Shown piece after piece: positions 8,561-18,766 of a stretch of DNA of 64,000 nt. Source of the stretch: Anaerolineae bacterium (GTDB taxonomy: Bacteria; Chloroflexota; Anaerolineae; Promineifilales; Promineifilaceae); NCBI GenBank assembly GCA_019637635.1, contig JAHBVI010000024.1, positions 1 through 64,000 of the forward strand, written 5' to 3'. The stretch's first letter is position 1. Each line of letters begins with the position of its first letter. The translations under genes were made by a program, and so were the position numbers. The notes under the pieces are model-generated. The model did not search any database and was not told where the DNA came from. It worked only from the letters and a program-made list of their open reading frames with translations.

Positions 8561-10654
8561 TTACCTTACCTGGATGGGGCAGGGGATACGCGCGTTCACG
8601 GCCGTGCCGCCACCCGTATGTGCCCCAATCACACAAATGCCACCCACTTCCGCCGCCCGCGCCTGCATGGAAAGAATCCCCAAGCCGCCGGTTGCAGGCT
8701 CCACCAAACCGCGCCCGTTGTCCTGAATATCCAATTCTAAAATAGAAGGATGGGAGGCCGCCGATAAATTCAGGCGAACATGGCAGGTCTGGGCCTGGGC
8801 GTGTTTTTCGATATTGGTCAGGGCTTCGAGGGTGATGTAGTAAACGGCCGTTTCAATTTCCGCCGGTAAACGGGGCAAATTTTCAGGCGCATCCAGATAA
8901 ACGTGCAAGTTGACCTGGGTTTCGGCGCGTTCACGCAGCGCCCCCACCAGCCCCAACAGTTCCAACTCCGGCGGATATAATTGGTGCGCCAGGCTACGTA
9001 CTTGTTTGGTAAGCGCCGCCAACTGTTGGTTGATGGCGGCAAGTTGTGATTGCGCCTGTGTCTGATTGTCGTGCATGAGGGTCATGGCCTGTTCCAGTTG
9101 GCGCGACAGGCTCACAAGTTGATGCCCCACACGATCATGTAAATCGCTGCCCAACTGCCGCCGGGCTTCGCCCCGTTCTGTCACCAGCCGCAGGCGAGCC
9201 TGCTCCAGATTGGTGGTTAGCAAGACGGCATGGGCGGCGGCCCCCAGTTGATGTGCTAAATCAGCCAACAGGCGTTGGTCGGTAGGGGTCAAGGGTTCTT
9301 TAGGCGAACGAGAGGCTGTTTGCAGTTCCCCTATCATCTGCCCGGCATACGTCAGAGGATAGCGGCTGATTTCATTTTGGGGCGCACCGTATACGGCCGT
9401 TGCCTGCATCTCGTCACCTTGCTGTAATACAATCGCCACATAGGGCAGTTTGAGCGCCTGCGCCACCGTTTCGGCCGTTACCGATAGCGCCGCTGCCGGG
9501 TTTAGCGCCGATTCTAGCTGCTGGCTGAGGCGGGTCAGCAGTTGATAGGGTTCGTCACGCTGCCCAAAAAACAGGCGATTGATCTGCTGCTCTACATAGT
9601 TTTTGAGCGGTGTAAACAACACCGCTACCAGACTGGCGGCGGCCAGGGAAAAAACCAGGTTTTCCCCTTCCACCTGGAACAAGAACCCCAGATACCCCAC
9701 AACCAGCACATATAAACTGATGACACAGACGATCATGATCCCGTAGACAACGGTTTTGCGGATGATGATGTCAATATCCCACAGCCGGTAACGCAAGATG
9801 GCAAATGTCACCGCCACGGGGATGGTAGCGGTGACCAGGGTTAAGGAGGTGGTGCGCAGCAGGGAGTACCACATGCCCTGGCCATTGATAGCGTTGACTG
9901 TCGGGCTGGTGTAGATGAAGTTGAGCAGCAGCTTGAAGACCAGATTCAGCACGATGGCCCATAACACCCATTTCATCTGTTGGCGCTGCACGGCCGTTCC
10001 CACCACTCGATAACGGTAAATCTGACCGAGGACGCCCAACAGAAGCAAAAAAAAGCTGATTACCGACAAGTAGGGGGCCGGGGGTCGGGTGGGCTGCGGC
10101 TGCAAAAAACCGACATATACGATGAATAAGCCGGTGATTGCACCCACCCAACGCATCTGTCGCGGCACGAAACGGCCGTCAGGAAACAAAAGCACCAGGA
10201 AATTTAGCAGTCCATACGCCAACGCTGCCAGCCCATATGCCAGCCGGTCTCCCCAATAGCCCCACTGTTCCAGCACAAAGGGCAGATCGTTTGACCCGAC
10301 GCCAAACAGCACCAGACTCAAAGCAAACAGCAGGCCAAAGCGGTCACGCTGGCATCGCCTGAGAACGAACAAACCCAGGCCAATGTAGAAAACGGCCGTG
10401 AGCGAAATGAACCCCAGCCGCCACCACAAATAGGTCTCCACCGTCCACCCCAGGCTGGATAATGCGGCCAGCGCCGCCGGTGTTGTCCAGCTTCCGTTGG
10501 GCAAGATGCGCGGTGGCATTTGTTGGGCATAATGGGGGAACTGCCACAGCGCCCATACGCCAAAGAGCAGGCAGGCCGCAATCGCGGCGATCACCAGCGT
10601 GCGCAGTCCCGATATATCGGCTTGATGCCGCCAGGTTTGACGTTGTTCAACCAT
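8561..10654 (-). CDS. Membrane sensor histidine kinase (HisKA_3, NarL partner)
   Basis: Membrane protein of 697 residues. The first about 340 residues contain eight or more hydrophobic helices with a conserved RLWDIDIIIRKTVVYG linker seen in many Chloroflexota and Actinobacteria sensors. A degenerate GAF-like region follows (about 370-470). Then come the HisKA_3 dimerisation helix with the phosphorylatable His (RRQLGSDLHDRVGHQLVSL, about 500) and an HATPase (LEALTNIEKHAQA, DNGRGL, GLGILSMQARAAEVGG). It forms an operon with the response regulator. The stimulus is unknown. Confidence 0.92.
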   Translation of the reverse strand: MVEQRQTWRHQADISGLRTLVIAAIAACLLFGVWALWQFPHYAQQMPPRILPNGSWTTPAALAALSSLGWTVETYLWWRLGFISLTAVFYIGLGLFVLRRCQRDRFGLLFALSLVLFGVGSNDLPFVLEQWGYWGDRLAYGLAALAYGLLNFLVLLFPDGRFVPRQMRWVGAITGLFIVYVGFLQPQPTRPPAPYLSVISFFLLLLGVLGQIYRYRVVGTAVQRQQMKWVLWAIVLNLVFKLLLNFIYTSPTVNAINGQGMWYSLLRTTSLTLVTATIPVAVTFAILRYRLWDIDIIIRKTVVYGIMIVCVISLYVLVVGYLGFLFQVEGENLVFSLAAASLVAVLFTPLKNYVEQQINRLFFGQRDEPYQLLTRLSQQLESALNPAAALSVTAETVAQALKLPYVAIVLQQGDEMQATAVYGAPQNEISRYPLTYAGQMIGELQTASRSPKEPLTPTDQRLLADLAHQLGAAAHAVLLTTNLEQARLRLVTERGEARRQLGSDLHDRVGHQLVSLSRQLEQAMTLMHDNQTQAQSQLAAINQQLAALTKQVRSLAHQLYPPELELLGLVGALRERAETQVNLHVYLDAPENLPRLPAEIETAVYYITLEALTNIEKHAQAQTCHVRLNLSAASHPSILELDIQDNGRGLVEPATGGLGILSMQARAAEVGGICVIGAHTGGGTAVNARIPCPIQVR

Positions 10655-10759
10655 TGCCGGGAATTATCCGGTAGGGCCGCCAGGCCCGCAAACCTGATAG
10701 GCCGCCTACTTGGGCAGTTACATATTCCTTAAATACGGCAGATAAATCTGCACCAACAG

Positions 10760-10816
10760 AAGGCAAAGTCGGCCTTCGCCGACTGAAATCCAGCCCACGA
10801 AGGTGGGCTTTGCCTT
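10760..10816. repeat. Branched palindromic element (three-way junction)
   Basis: An outer stem AAGGCAAA/TTTGCCTT encloses two small perfect hairpins, GTCGGC-CTTC-GCCGAC (10768-10783) and AGCCCAC-GAAG-GTGGGCT (10792-10809). It lies between the stop of a beta-helix gene and the start of the kinase gene, both minus strand. The 200-bp gap 10655-10854 holds nothing else recognised. Confidence 0.75.
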
Positions 10817-10854
10817 TTGTAGCCGCGATTTTAATCGCCGGGAATTGAGGCCGT

Positions 10855-12567
10855 CTACCGTTTGGCAAATGGCAGGTACACCTGCCACACAAAACCGCCC
10901 ACTTCAACCGCGCCGCTGTCGCAGCCGCTGCCGGTGGGGCGCGCGCCGCCGCGCTGGTCTGTGGCAAAATCGCATGACGCGGCGGGGATGATGTCCACCG
11001 CCTGATTGCCCGCCAGCGGCAGCCGGGAGCCGGTGCTGCCGCCATTGTTAGCAAAGGGGGCCAGGGGCAAGGTGGCGTTTTGCACGTCGCCCGTTTGGGT
11101 GAAGCTGGGGCAGCTCCCGTTATCGCTCAGGTTATAGCCGGTGGAGCCAATGCCGCTGCTACAGTTGCCGCCGCCGTTGTGGGCGACGATAGATTTGTTG
11201 ATGGTGATGCTGCTGCCATTGCTGCCAATGGAGAGACCACCGCCGGTAACGGCCGTGTTGTCCACAATGGTCGCGTATTGAATGAAAGCGGCGGCCGTAC
11301 CATCCTGGTGAATGGCGCCTCCTACACTATTCGCGCCATTAGCCTCGTTGTCGCTCAAGGTCAGGTTGCTCATATTGAGCGAACAGGTGCTATATACAGC
11401 CCCACCATCTCCGGCTATGGCCTCGTTATAAGCCAGCCCAGACAAAATCACCGACATAAAAGCGTTAAAGCAGCCGATAGCGCCGCCGTTCACAACTGCT
11501 TTGTTCTCCACAAACTGGGTGCGCTCCACATCCAGGTCGCCGCTCGATAGGTAAATAGCGCCCCCCTCGCTGTTGGCGTGGTTGCCATCAAACAGGTTGT
11601 CATGCACGATCAGGCGGATACCCGAAAAGTTAATGCCGCCGCCGCTGAGACTGCTGTTGGTGTAGAAACGGGATTGCGTGACGGTGAGGTCGGCGGTAAC
11701 GGTGGACAAAATCGCGCCGCCCGCATTAACCGCTGCGTTCAAATCGAAGGTGTTGTCTTCTATCGTCGTCTGCCCGGCCATAAATAACGCCCCACCCGTA
11801 TCAGAAGCTCGATTGTTGTAGAAGGTATTACCCGGTTCCAGCGTGACGACGGCGTAATCAAAGGGGTTATGGATGGCTCCGCCGCGCTGTGCCTCATTTT
11901 CAAAGAATGTTGACTGGCTGATGGTCACATCCGCGCCCCACAATAGAATCGCGCCGCCCCAGCCGTTGGTGACATTGGTCGTCTGGTTATGGCGAAAGGT
12001 GCTGTTGGTAATGGTTGCGCCGCCGGCTTCAAAACGCAGGTAAAGCGCCCCGCCGTTGCCGCCCACGTTGTTCTCAAACAGGCTGTTGCTGATGGTCAAC
12101 GGCCCATAATTCACAATGGCCCCACCGCTGTAGCTGCTGCTGACGCTGCTGTCACGAATGGTCGTGTTGTCCAGGGTTAAAATGCCATTGTTGTTGATGG
12201 CTCCCCCGTCGTTTGTATTGCTAAAGCCATTGCTCAGGGTAATGTTGCGCAGATGGAGCGTACCACCAAACACTAAAAACAGGCGCGTGCTGTTGCCGCC
12301 GTTGAGCGTGATTTGGTTTGCGCCATCTATGGTCACGGCCGTTGAAATACTCTTTTCAAACGTGAAGGGAATGGTGGCTTCACCACCACAGTTAAAGGTG
12401 ATGGTTCCGCCGCCGCTGCTTTGCACGGTAGACAGGGCGGTGTTGAAGGCGGCCTCAGTGCAGCTTACGGCCGTGCCTGTGCCTACCACAGCATCGGCGG
12501 CGTGCAACGGCCGTAACCCACCCGCCACAATCCACATCAATAAAAACAAACCGGTTAATTGTTTCAT
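10855..12567 (-). CDS. Secreted parallel beta-helix protein, paralog A
   Basis: Secreted protein of 570 residues. It has a signal peptide (MKQLTGLFLLMWIVAGGLRPLHA), then repeated turns of the type NGGGAIYNxxG / ITNSTFRHNQTT / GGAIxxxG, typical of right-handed beta-helix (Pmp-like) surface proteins. Near the end it has DQRGGARPTGSGCDSGAVE, and it finishes with WQVYLPFAKR, the Y-L-P motif shared with other secreted proteins of this window. ATG at 12567 is chosen for its GGGAGA ribosome site. The first about 50 mature residues are almost identical to paralog B. Probable adhesin or surface carbohydrate-binding protein; role unproven. Confidence 0.85.
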   Translation of the reverse strand: MKQLTGLFLLMWIVAGGLRPLHAADAVVGTGTAVSCTEAAFNTALSTVQSSGGGTITFNCGGEATIPFTFEKSISTAVTIDGANQITLNGGNSTRLFLVFGGTLHLRNITLSNGFSNTNDGGAINNNGILTLDNTTIRDSSVSSSYSGGAIVNYGPLTISNSLFENNVGGNGGALYLRFEAGGATITNSTFRHNQTTNVTNGWGGAILLWGADVTISQSTFFENEAQRGGAIHNPFDYAVVTLEPGNTFYNNRASDTGGALFMAGQTTIEDNTFDLNAAVNAGGAILSTVTADLTVTQSRFYTNSSLSGGGINFSGIRLIVHDNLFDGNHANSEGGAIYLSSGDLDVERTQFVENKAVVNGGAIGCFNAFMSVILSGLAYNEAIAGDGGAVYSTCSLNMSNLTLSDNEANGANSVGGAIHQDGTAAAFIQYATIVDNTAVTGGGLSIGSNGSSITINKSIVAHNGGGNCSSGIGSTGYNLSDNGSCPSFTQTGDVQNATLPLAPFANNGGSTGSRLPLAGNQAVDIIPAASCDFATDQRGGARPTGSGCDSGAVEVGGFVWQVYLPFAKR

Positions 12568-12610
12568 CTGTTTCTCCCTGAAAAATGCGCATGGCGGCAC
12601 GGCCGTTGGC

Positions 12611-14203
12611 CTACCGAATGACAAACGGCAAATACACCTTAGCCAAACCATCCCCCGGCTGCCGCTCCACCGCGCCAATGTCGCAGGTTCCCCCTTGCAG
12701 ACGGGGCAGGCCGCGCTGATCGGTTGTCAGGCCAGGCATGCACTGCCCGGCATCAATGGCAGGGCTGTCGGGCAGCAGCATATGGGTTTGTGTAAAGCCG
12801 CCATTGTCTGCCAGCGGGCCAAGACGGGGGGCCACGCCTTCCCGATCCCCCGTCTGGTTAAAAGGACAGCTATAATCGCTGGATAGGTTAAATCCTGCCG
12901 AAGAAATTCCAGACAGGCTTTCCGATGGCACATAACAATTGCGGCCGTCTGCTCCGGCGTTAAACAGGACGTTTTTGAGGGTGAAGCTATTTGGGAGAAT
13001 ATCAGCGTCATAGTGATAAACGCCGCCGCCCTGATCCGCCGAATTGCCGCTAAACGTTACATGCGTAAGCGCCATATTCCCCTCGAAATTGGAAATGCCA
13101 CCAGCGGCATCCATGGCGACATTGTTACTAACCGTTCCATTGATGAAGCTAACGCTTCCCAGATAGTTGGCAATACCACCGCCAAGTACACTGGCGCTGT
13201 TTTCCCAAAGTGTTACATCAATCAGCGATAGGGAACTACTATTGATTCTTATCCCACCGCCGGTGAGACCGGCTCCATTGGCCTGTAATATCACATTGAA
13301 CAGGTTTGCTTCACTCCCGTTGCCCACATACAGGCCACCCCCGCGATCTCCAGCGACGTTTTCGGTCAGAGTGACCTGATTAAGTACAATCTCTCCGGCG
13401 CTGTTGTAAATACCGCCACCATCAAAAAATACCGAATTACCATGCAGGACACTGTTTTGCTCGATCAAGATGGATGTATGGGCTGATTCATTGTAGATAG
13501 CCCCGCCAGACCGCGCCTCATTCCCGCTAAACGTGGAGCCGCGCACAATGAGGTCGGCGCCATCCCAAGTGGTAATGGCCCCACCCAGCCCATAGGCATC
13601 ATTTGTGGTGTAGTTATTGCGGAAGGTGCTGTTGGTAATGGTGGCGTCGGCCGCTTCGCCAAAGAGGAACAGGCCGCCCACACTGCCCCCGCTGTTGTTT
13701 TCAATCAGGCTGTTGCTCATCGTTACCGGCCCCAGGCTCATGGCAGCCCCGCCGCTGTGGGTGGGGTCTACGTTGCTGTTGCGGATGGTACTGTTGCTCA
13801 GGGTTAGTTCGCCCAGGCTCAGAATGGCCCCGCCGCCGTAGGTATTATCCAGGCCGTTGGTCAGGGTGATGTTTTGCAGAGTGAGCGTGGCGTTGCTATC
13901 CACGTAAAACGGCCGTATCGTATTTCCACCGCTCAAGGTGATGCTGTCGCCGCCGTTAATGGTCACGGTGGCATTGCTGATAATTTTGCTTGCCGTGAAA
14001 ATAATCGTTGTCGCGCCACCACAGTTAAAGGTGATGGTTCCACTGCCGCTGCTTTGTACGGTAGAGAGGGCGGTGTTAAAGGCCGCTTCGGTGCAGCTTA
14101 CGGCCGTGCCTGTGCCCACCACCGCATCAGCCGCGTGCAACGGCCGTGCCTGCCCCACCACGATGCCCATGAACAAGAATAAAAGAGAAAAAATGCGTTT
14201 CAT
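12611..14203 (-). CDS. Secreted parallel beta-helix protein, paralog B
   Basis: Secreted protein of 530 residues with a signal peptide (MKRIFSLLFLFMGIVVG) and the conserved mature start LHAADAVVGTGTAVSC shared with paralog A. Turns such as NSTFRNNYTT and GGAIYNESA form a beta-helix. The tail contains DQRGLPRLQGGTCDIGAVERQ and ends KVYLPFVIR. The start at 14203 has an ideal AAGGAGA six nt upstream. It lies 43 bp upstream of paralog A on the same strand, consistent with tandem duplication and divergence of the repeat region. Function is unknown; surface location is likely. Confidence 0.85.
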   Translation of the reverse strand: MKRIFSLLFLFMGIVVGQARPLHAADAVVGTGTAVSCTEAAFNTALSTVQSSGSGTITFNCGGATTIIFTASKIISNATVTINGGDSITLSGGNTIRPFYVDSNATLTLQNITLTNGLDNTYGGGAILSLGELTLSNSTIRNSNVDPTHSGGAAMSLGPVTMSNSLIENNSGGSVGGLFLFGEAADATITNSTFRNNYTTNDAYGLGGAITTWDGADLIVRGSTFSGNEARSGGAIYNESAHTSILIEQNSVLHGNSVFFDGGGIYNSAGEIVLNQVTLTENVAGDRGGGLYVGNGSEANLFNVILQANGAGLTGGGIRINSSSLSLIDVTLWENSASVLGGGIANYLGSVSFINGTVSNNVAMDAAGGISNFEGNMALTHVTFSGNSADQGGGVYHYDADILPNSFTLKNVLFNAGADGRNCYVPSESLSGISSAGFNLSSDYSCPFNQTGDREGVAPRLGPLADNGGFTQTHMLLPDSPAIDAGQCMPGLTTDQRGLPRLQGGTCDIGAVERQPGDGLAKVYLPFVIR

Positions 14204-14240
14204 GATCTCCTTCAAAGTTCGCAAAGATAGCAGCTATTCA

Positions 14241-14273
14241 GACCTGACAGGTTTTTTAGAAACCTGTCAGGTC
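14241..14273. repeat. Perfect hairpin GACCTGACAGGTTT
   Basis: A 14-bp perfect inverted repeat with a 5-nt loop, 37 bp upstream of paralog B's start. A nearly identical element is at 45717-45748. In the rest of this 14204-14583 gap, a weaker TTTTTCCC/GGGAAAAA hairpin lies at about 14342-14366 and there is no gene. Confidence 0.8.
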
Positions 14274-14583
14274 TTGAGAGGTTGTATAGTTACCAAACAT
14301 CCACCTCATAGTAGGATGGGTGGCCTGGGCAGCCAAGAGACTTTTTCCCAACTTTTCGGGAAAAAATCTGGTATTGAAACCGGAAAAGACAAATCAGCGG
14401 ATGTGGGCACGGCCGTCACCACGCCATTAGCGCAACGCACCCTCAGCCGACTTTACTGGTGCTGCGCGACAGGTGGTTTATTCGCTTAAAAGTGCTATCA
14501 TCCCGTGCCGGAGACGCTCATACGAACCAATCTTCTTTGCGCCTCCGCGTCTCGCGTCAAACCAATTTCTTTAGGAGGTTGAA

Positions 14584-16211
<1,628 letters not shown>

Positions 16212-16230
<19 letters not shown>

Positions 16231-16265
16231 TGCGTGACCGGAAGATTCACGTATTACACATGACG
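16212..16265. repeat. GTGATGC tandem repeat with inverted arm
   Basis: Three exact GTGATGC copies followed by degraded inverted copies (TTCACGTATTACACATGACG). It overlaps the pgm stop codon and precedes the four-helix-bundle gene. Confidence 0.8.
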
Positions 16266-16282
16266 TAAACCAGGAACAAACC

Positions 16283-16798
16283 GTGAACTACACAGCTTGG
16301 ATGAAAGAAGTGCCGCCAGATATTATTGGCGATCCCCTGTGGAAGGTAGAAGCGTATCGGCTGGCGTTGTTTGTGGCGGATGTGGGATGGCATGATGTGA
16401 CTAAATTGATGCACGACAAACGAACTTTTGATTTGTCTGATCAGCTTTACCGGGCACTGGGTTCAATTGGGGCCAATGTTGCTGAAGGTTTTTCACGCAG
16501 CAGCCACAAGGATCGCACCCGGTTCTATGAATATTCTCTCGGTTCGGCACGCGAGAGCCGGGACTGGTTTTACAAAGGGCGGCATGTGCTCGGGCAGGAA
16601 GTCGTCTTACATCGGCTGCGACTTTTAACCCAAATTATACGCCTGCTACTGACGATGATCCCCGAACAACGCGGCCGTACCTTACGCGAAGAAAATCCCA
16701 CTTATTTTGCAAACATAAATCTGCCCGACTTTGTTTCAGAGCAACCTTTGGATTGGAAATTACTGGAAGATCTCCTTCACGAAGTTCCATTAGCGTGA
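16283..16798 (+). CDS. Four-helix bundle protein (S23/IVP family)
   Basis: The 171-residue helical protein carries the family core DLSDQLYRALGSIGANVAEGFSR near residues 50-75 and FYEYSLGSARESRDWF near 85-100. This family was first found inside 23S rRNA intervening sequences and is related to the Avd accessory protein of diversity-generating retroelements. Its function is unknown. It starts at GTG 16283 behind AGGAAC. Its N- and C-terminal extensions are longer than in typical 120-residue members. It is flanked on both sides by GTGATGC repeats, between two metabolic genes, which suggests a transferable cassette. No reverse transcriptase is present. Confidence 0.85.
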   Translation: MNYTAWMKEVPPDIIGDPLWKVEAYRLALFVADVGWHDVTKLMHDKRTFDLSDQLYRALGSIGANVAEGFSRSSHKDRTRFYEYSLGSARESRDWFYKGRHVLGQEVVLHRLRLLTQIIRLLLTMIPEQRGRTLREENPTYFANINLPDFVSEQPLDWKLLEDLLHEVPLA

Positions 16799-16834
16799 TG
16801 CGTGGCTGCCTTCTGGTCACGCATCACGCATCAC
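16793..16834. repeat. GTGATGC repeat with inverted arm
   Basis: GCGTGATGCGTGG is followed after a short loop by CACGCATCACGCATCACG. It contains the stop of the four-helix-bundle gene and ends 6 nt before the ATG of the next gene, leaving no room for a normal ribosome site. Confidence 0.8.
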
Positions 16835-16839
16835 GAAAA

Positions 16840-17934
16840 ATGAGACCAACAACCACTACCGAACTCCAAGAAATTGTCAAAGCTGGCTCCCACCTGCTGC
16901 CGCGGGGTGGGGGGAGTAAACCGGCGTTGTCTGCGCCTGGGGGCACGGCCGTACCCGTGGACATGACCGGTTTGAGTGGCCTATTGGAATATGAGCCGGG
17001 GGAATACACGTTCACGGCCTATGCGGGCACGGCCGTGCGTGACATTCAGCACGAACTGGCAAAAAACGGCCAGTATTTGCCCTTTGACCCGCTGCTGGCG
17101 GCACAGGGGGCCACGTTGGGCGGCACGATTGCCGCCAATACGAGCGGCTCCGGGCGCTACCGCTATGGCGGTGTGCGGGATTTCATTTTGGGGGTGCGTT
17201 TTGTGGATGGTTACGGCCGTCTCATTCGCGGCGGCGGCAAGGTGGTCAAGAACGCCGCCGGGTTTGACCTGCCCAAGTTTATGGTGGGCAGCCTGGGTGG
17301 TTTTGGCATCCTGGCGGAGGTGAGTTTCAAGGTGTTCCCCGCGCCACCTGCGTACACCACGCTGCGCCTGGTGCTGGCGAATGTGGCAGCAGCAATGGAA
17401 GCTATTTTTTCACTGGTGACACGGCCGTTGGAGATGGATGCGCTGGATGTGCTGGTGACAAACAGCGGCGTTGACCTGTTCATTCGCCTGGGGGGATTGC
17501 CGGAAGCGCTGCCCGCCCGCGCCGAGCGGCTGCGCCAGTTGCTTGCACCGTACAGCACGGCCGTCGAAACCATTACCGATGACGCCGCCCTCTGGCAGGC
17601 GGCCAATGACCTGGCCTGGGCCGCCGACGCGCCGCTGCTGGTGAAAGTGCCGGTTGCCCCCAAACGAGTGGTGGAATTGGACACGGCCGTAATCCCCCAC
17701 ACTACCCATCGCCGCTACACTGCCGGGGGCAACGTCGCCTGGCTGGCTGCCCATGAAGCCGCGCCGCTCGATGCGGCCTTGCAGGAATTGGGGCTGATGG
17801 GATTGGCGCTGTGGGGGATGGGGGTACGTCCGTATCTCGGCCAACAACCACCGCCCACCCTGCTGCGCCGCGCCGCCGAGGCGCTTGATCCTCAGGGTAA
17901 GTTTTATCGGCCGTGCGTGATGCGTGATGCGTGA
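16840..17934 (+). CDS. FAD-binding oxidoreductase, glycolate oxidase GlcE-like subunit
   Basis: Flavoprotein of 364 residues in the VAO/PCMH FAD family. The FAD-binding half (about 1-170) shows LLPRGGGSKPAL, the ATLGGTIAANTSGSGRYRYGGVRDFILG signature region, and GGKVVKNAAGFDLPKFMVGSLGG. This matches GlcE better than GlcD because the C-terminal half is short. GlcE works with GlcD and GlcF in glycolate oxidation, and neither partner is here. The start at 16840 follows a repeat directly and has no visible ribosome site. The end, VMRDA, is encoded by another GTGATGC repeat. Confidence 0.85.
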   Translation: MRPTTTTELQEIVKAGSHLLPRGGGSKPALSAPGGTAVPVDMTGLSGLLEYEPGEYTFTAYAGTAVRDIQHELAKNGQYLPFDPLLAAQGATLGGTIAANTSGSGRYRYGGVRDFILGVRFVDGYGRLIRGGGKVVKNAAGFDLPKFMVGSLGGFGILAEVSFKVFPAPPAYTTLRLVLANVAAAMEAIFSLVTRPLEMDALDVLVTNSGVDLFIRLGGLPEALPARAERLRQLLAPYSTAVETITDDAALWQAANDLAWAADAPLLVKVPVAPKRVVELDTAVIPHTTHRRYTAGGNVAWLAAHEAAPLDAALQELGLMGLALWGMGVRPYLGQQPPPTLLRRAAEALDPQGKFYRPCVMRDA

Positions 17935-17980
17935 CGAGTGATGCGTGAGAAAGTCACACGTCACGCATCACGCATCACGC
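17914..17980. repeat. GTGATGC tandem repeat with inverted arm
   Basis: Four GTGATGC-type copies and three inverted GCATCAC copies. It encodes the end of the GlcE-like gene. The remaining gap to 18073 contains no recognisable gene. Confidence 0.82.
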
Positions 17981-18073
17981 TGTTGTCTCCAGGCAACCGG
18001 GTAATACAATTGGCGGTGAAAACATCTAAACGGATGTTGCGCATCCGATTCCCGCAATACCCCACGCTGTCTT

Positions 18074-18709
18074 ATGTTTGATTTACTCCACGCCACCTGG
18101 CTCTATGCCCAAAGCCACGCCGCCGAATTCTGGGGGGCGCTGGCCGACCACCTGCTGCTGGTGGCAATTTCCCTGAGCATCAGCATGGCCATCAGTATCC
18201 CCATCGGCATCTGGTCATCGCGGGGGCAGCGCACGGCCGTGATTGATGCCCTGAGTACCTTTCGCGTCGTGCCCAGCATTGCCGTCTTGTTTCTGGCGAT
18301 CCCCTTTTTTGGCCTGTCACGGACATCGGCCATCATCGCCCTGACGCTGCTGGCCTTCCCACCCATTCTCATTAACACCGACGCCGCCTACCGCACCATC
18401 AGCCCGGCCATCCGTGAAGCGGCGGTGGGCATGGGCATGACCGCCGGGCAGGTATGGCGGCGGGTGGAGACGCCGCTGGCACTGCCGGTGATGCTGGCCG
18501 GGATTCGCACGGCGACGGTGGAACTGGTGGCCAGCGCCACCCTGGCCGCTTTTATTGGCGTGGGTGGGTTGGGTCTTTACGTGGTGCGTGGTTTTGCCCT
18601 GTATGACATTTCCATTTTGCTGGTGGGGGCGATTCCGGTGGCGCTGCTGGCGTTGTTCATTGACCTGACGTTAAGCGGCGTACAACGGCGTATACAGGTT
18701 TCAACGTAA
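18074..18709 (+). CDS. Quaternary-amine ABC transporter permease 1 (OpuCB/ProW-like)
   Basis: Inner-membrane permease of 211 residues with about six hydrophobic helices and the family coupling loop EAAVGMGMTAGQVWRRVETPLALPVMLAGI. It belongs to the glycine betaine/carnitine/choline importer family, usually encoded with a second permease, a binding protein and an ATPase, as here (18074-21401). It likely imports compatible solutes or quaternary amines. A perfect hairpin after its stop separates it from the binding protein gene. Confidence 0.9.
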   Translation: MFDLLHATWLYAQSHAAEFWGALADHLLLVAISLSISMAISIPIGIWSSRGQRTAVIDALSTFRVVPSIAVLFLAIPFFGLSRTSAIIALTLLAFPPILINTDAAYRTISPAIREAAVGMGMTAGQVWRRVETPLALPVMLAGIRTATVELVASATLAAFIGVGGLGLYVVRGFALYDISILLVGAIPVALLALFIDLTLSGVQRRIQVST

Positions 18710-18712
18710 TTA

Positions 18713-18745
18713 AGAAGTTCAACTTTTGTCAAAAGTTGAACTTCT
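18713..18745. repeat. Perfect 15-bp hairpin AGAAGTTCAACTTTT
   Basis: Arms 18713-18727 and 18731-18745 are perfectly complementary with a 3-nt GTC loop. It lies between the permease stop and the binding protein ribosome site within an operon, where it could stabilise or attenuate mRNA so that the binding protein is made in excess (inference). Confidence 0.8.
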
Positions 18746-18766
18746 ACATTCTGAAAGGAGAGAATA

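Noticed and set aside
16283..16798. Avd gene of a diversity-generating retroelement
   Set aside because: The four-helix-bundle fold is shared with Avd, but no reverse transcriptase, template repeat or variable repeat lies within the window.
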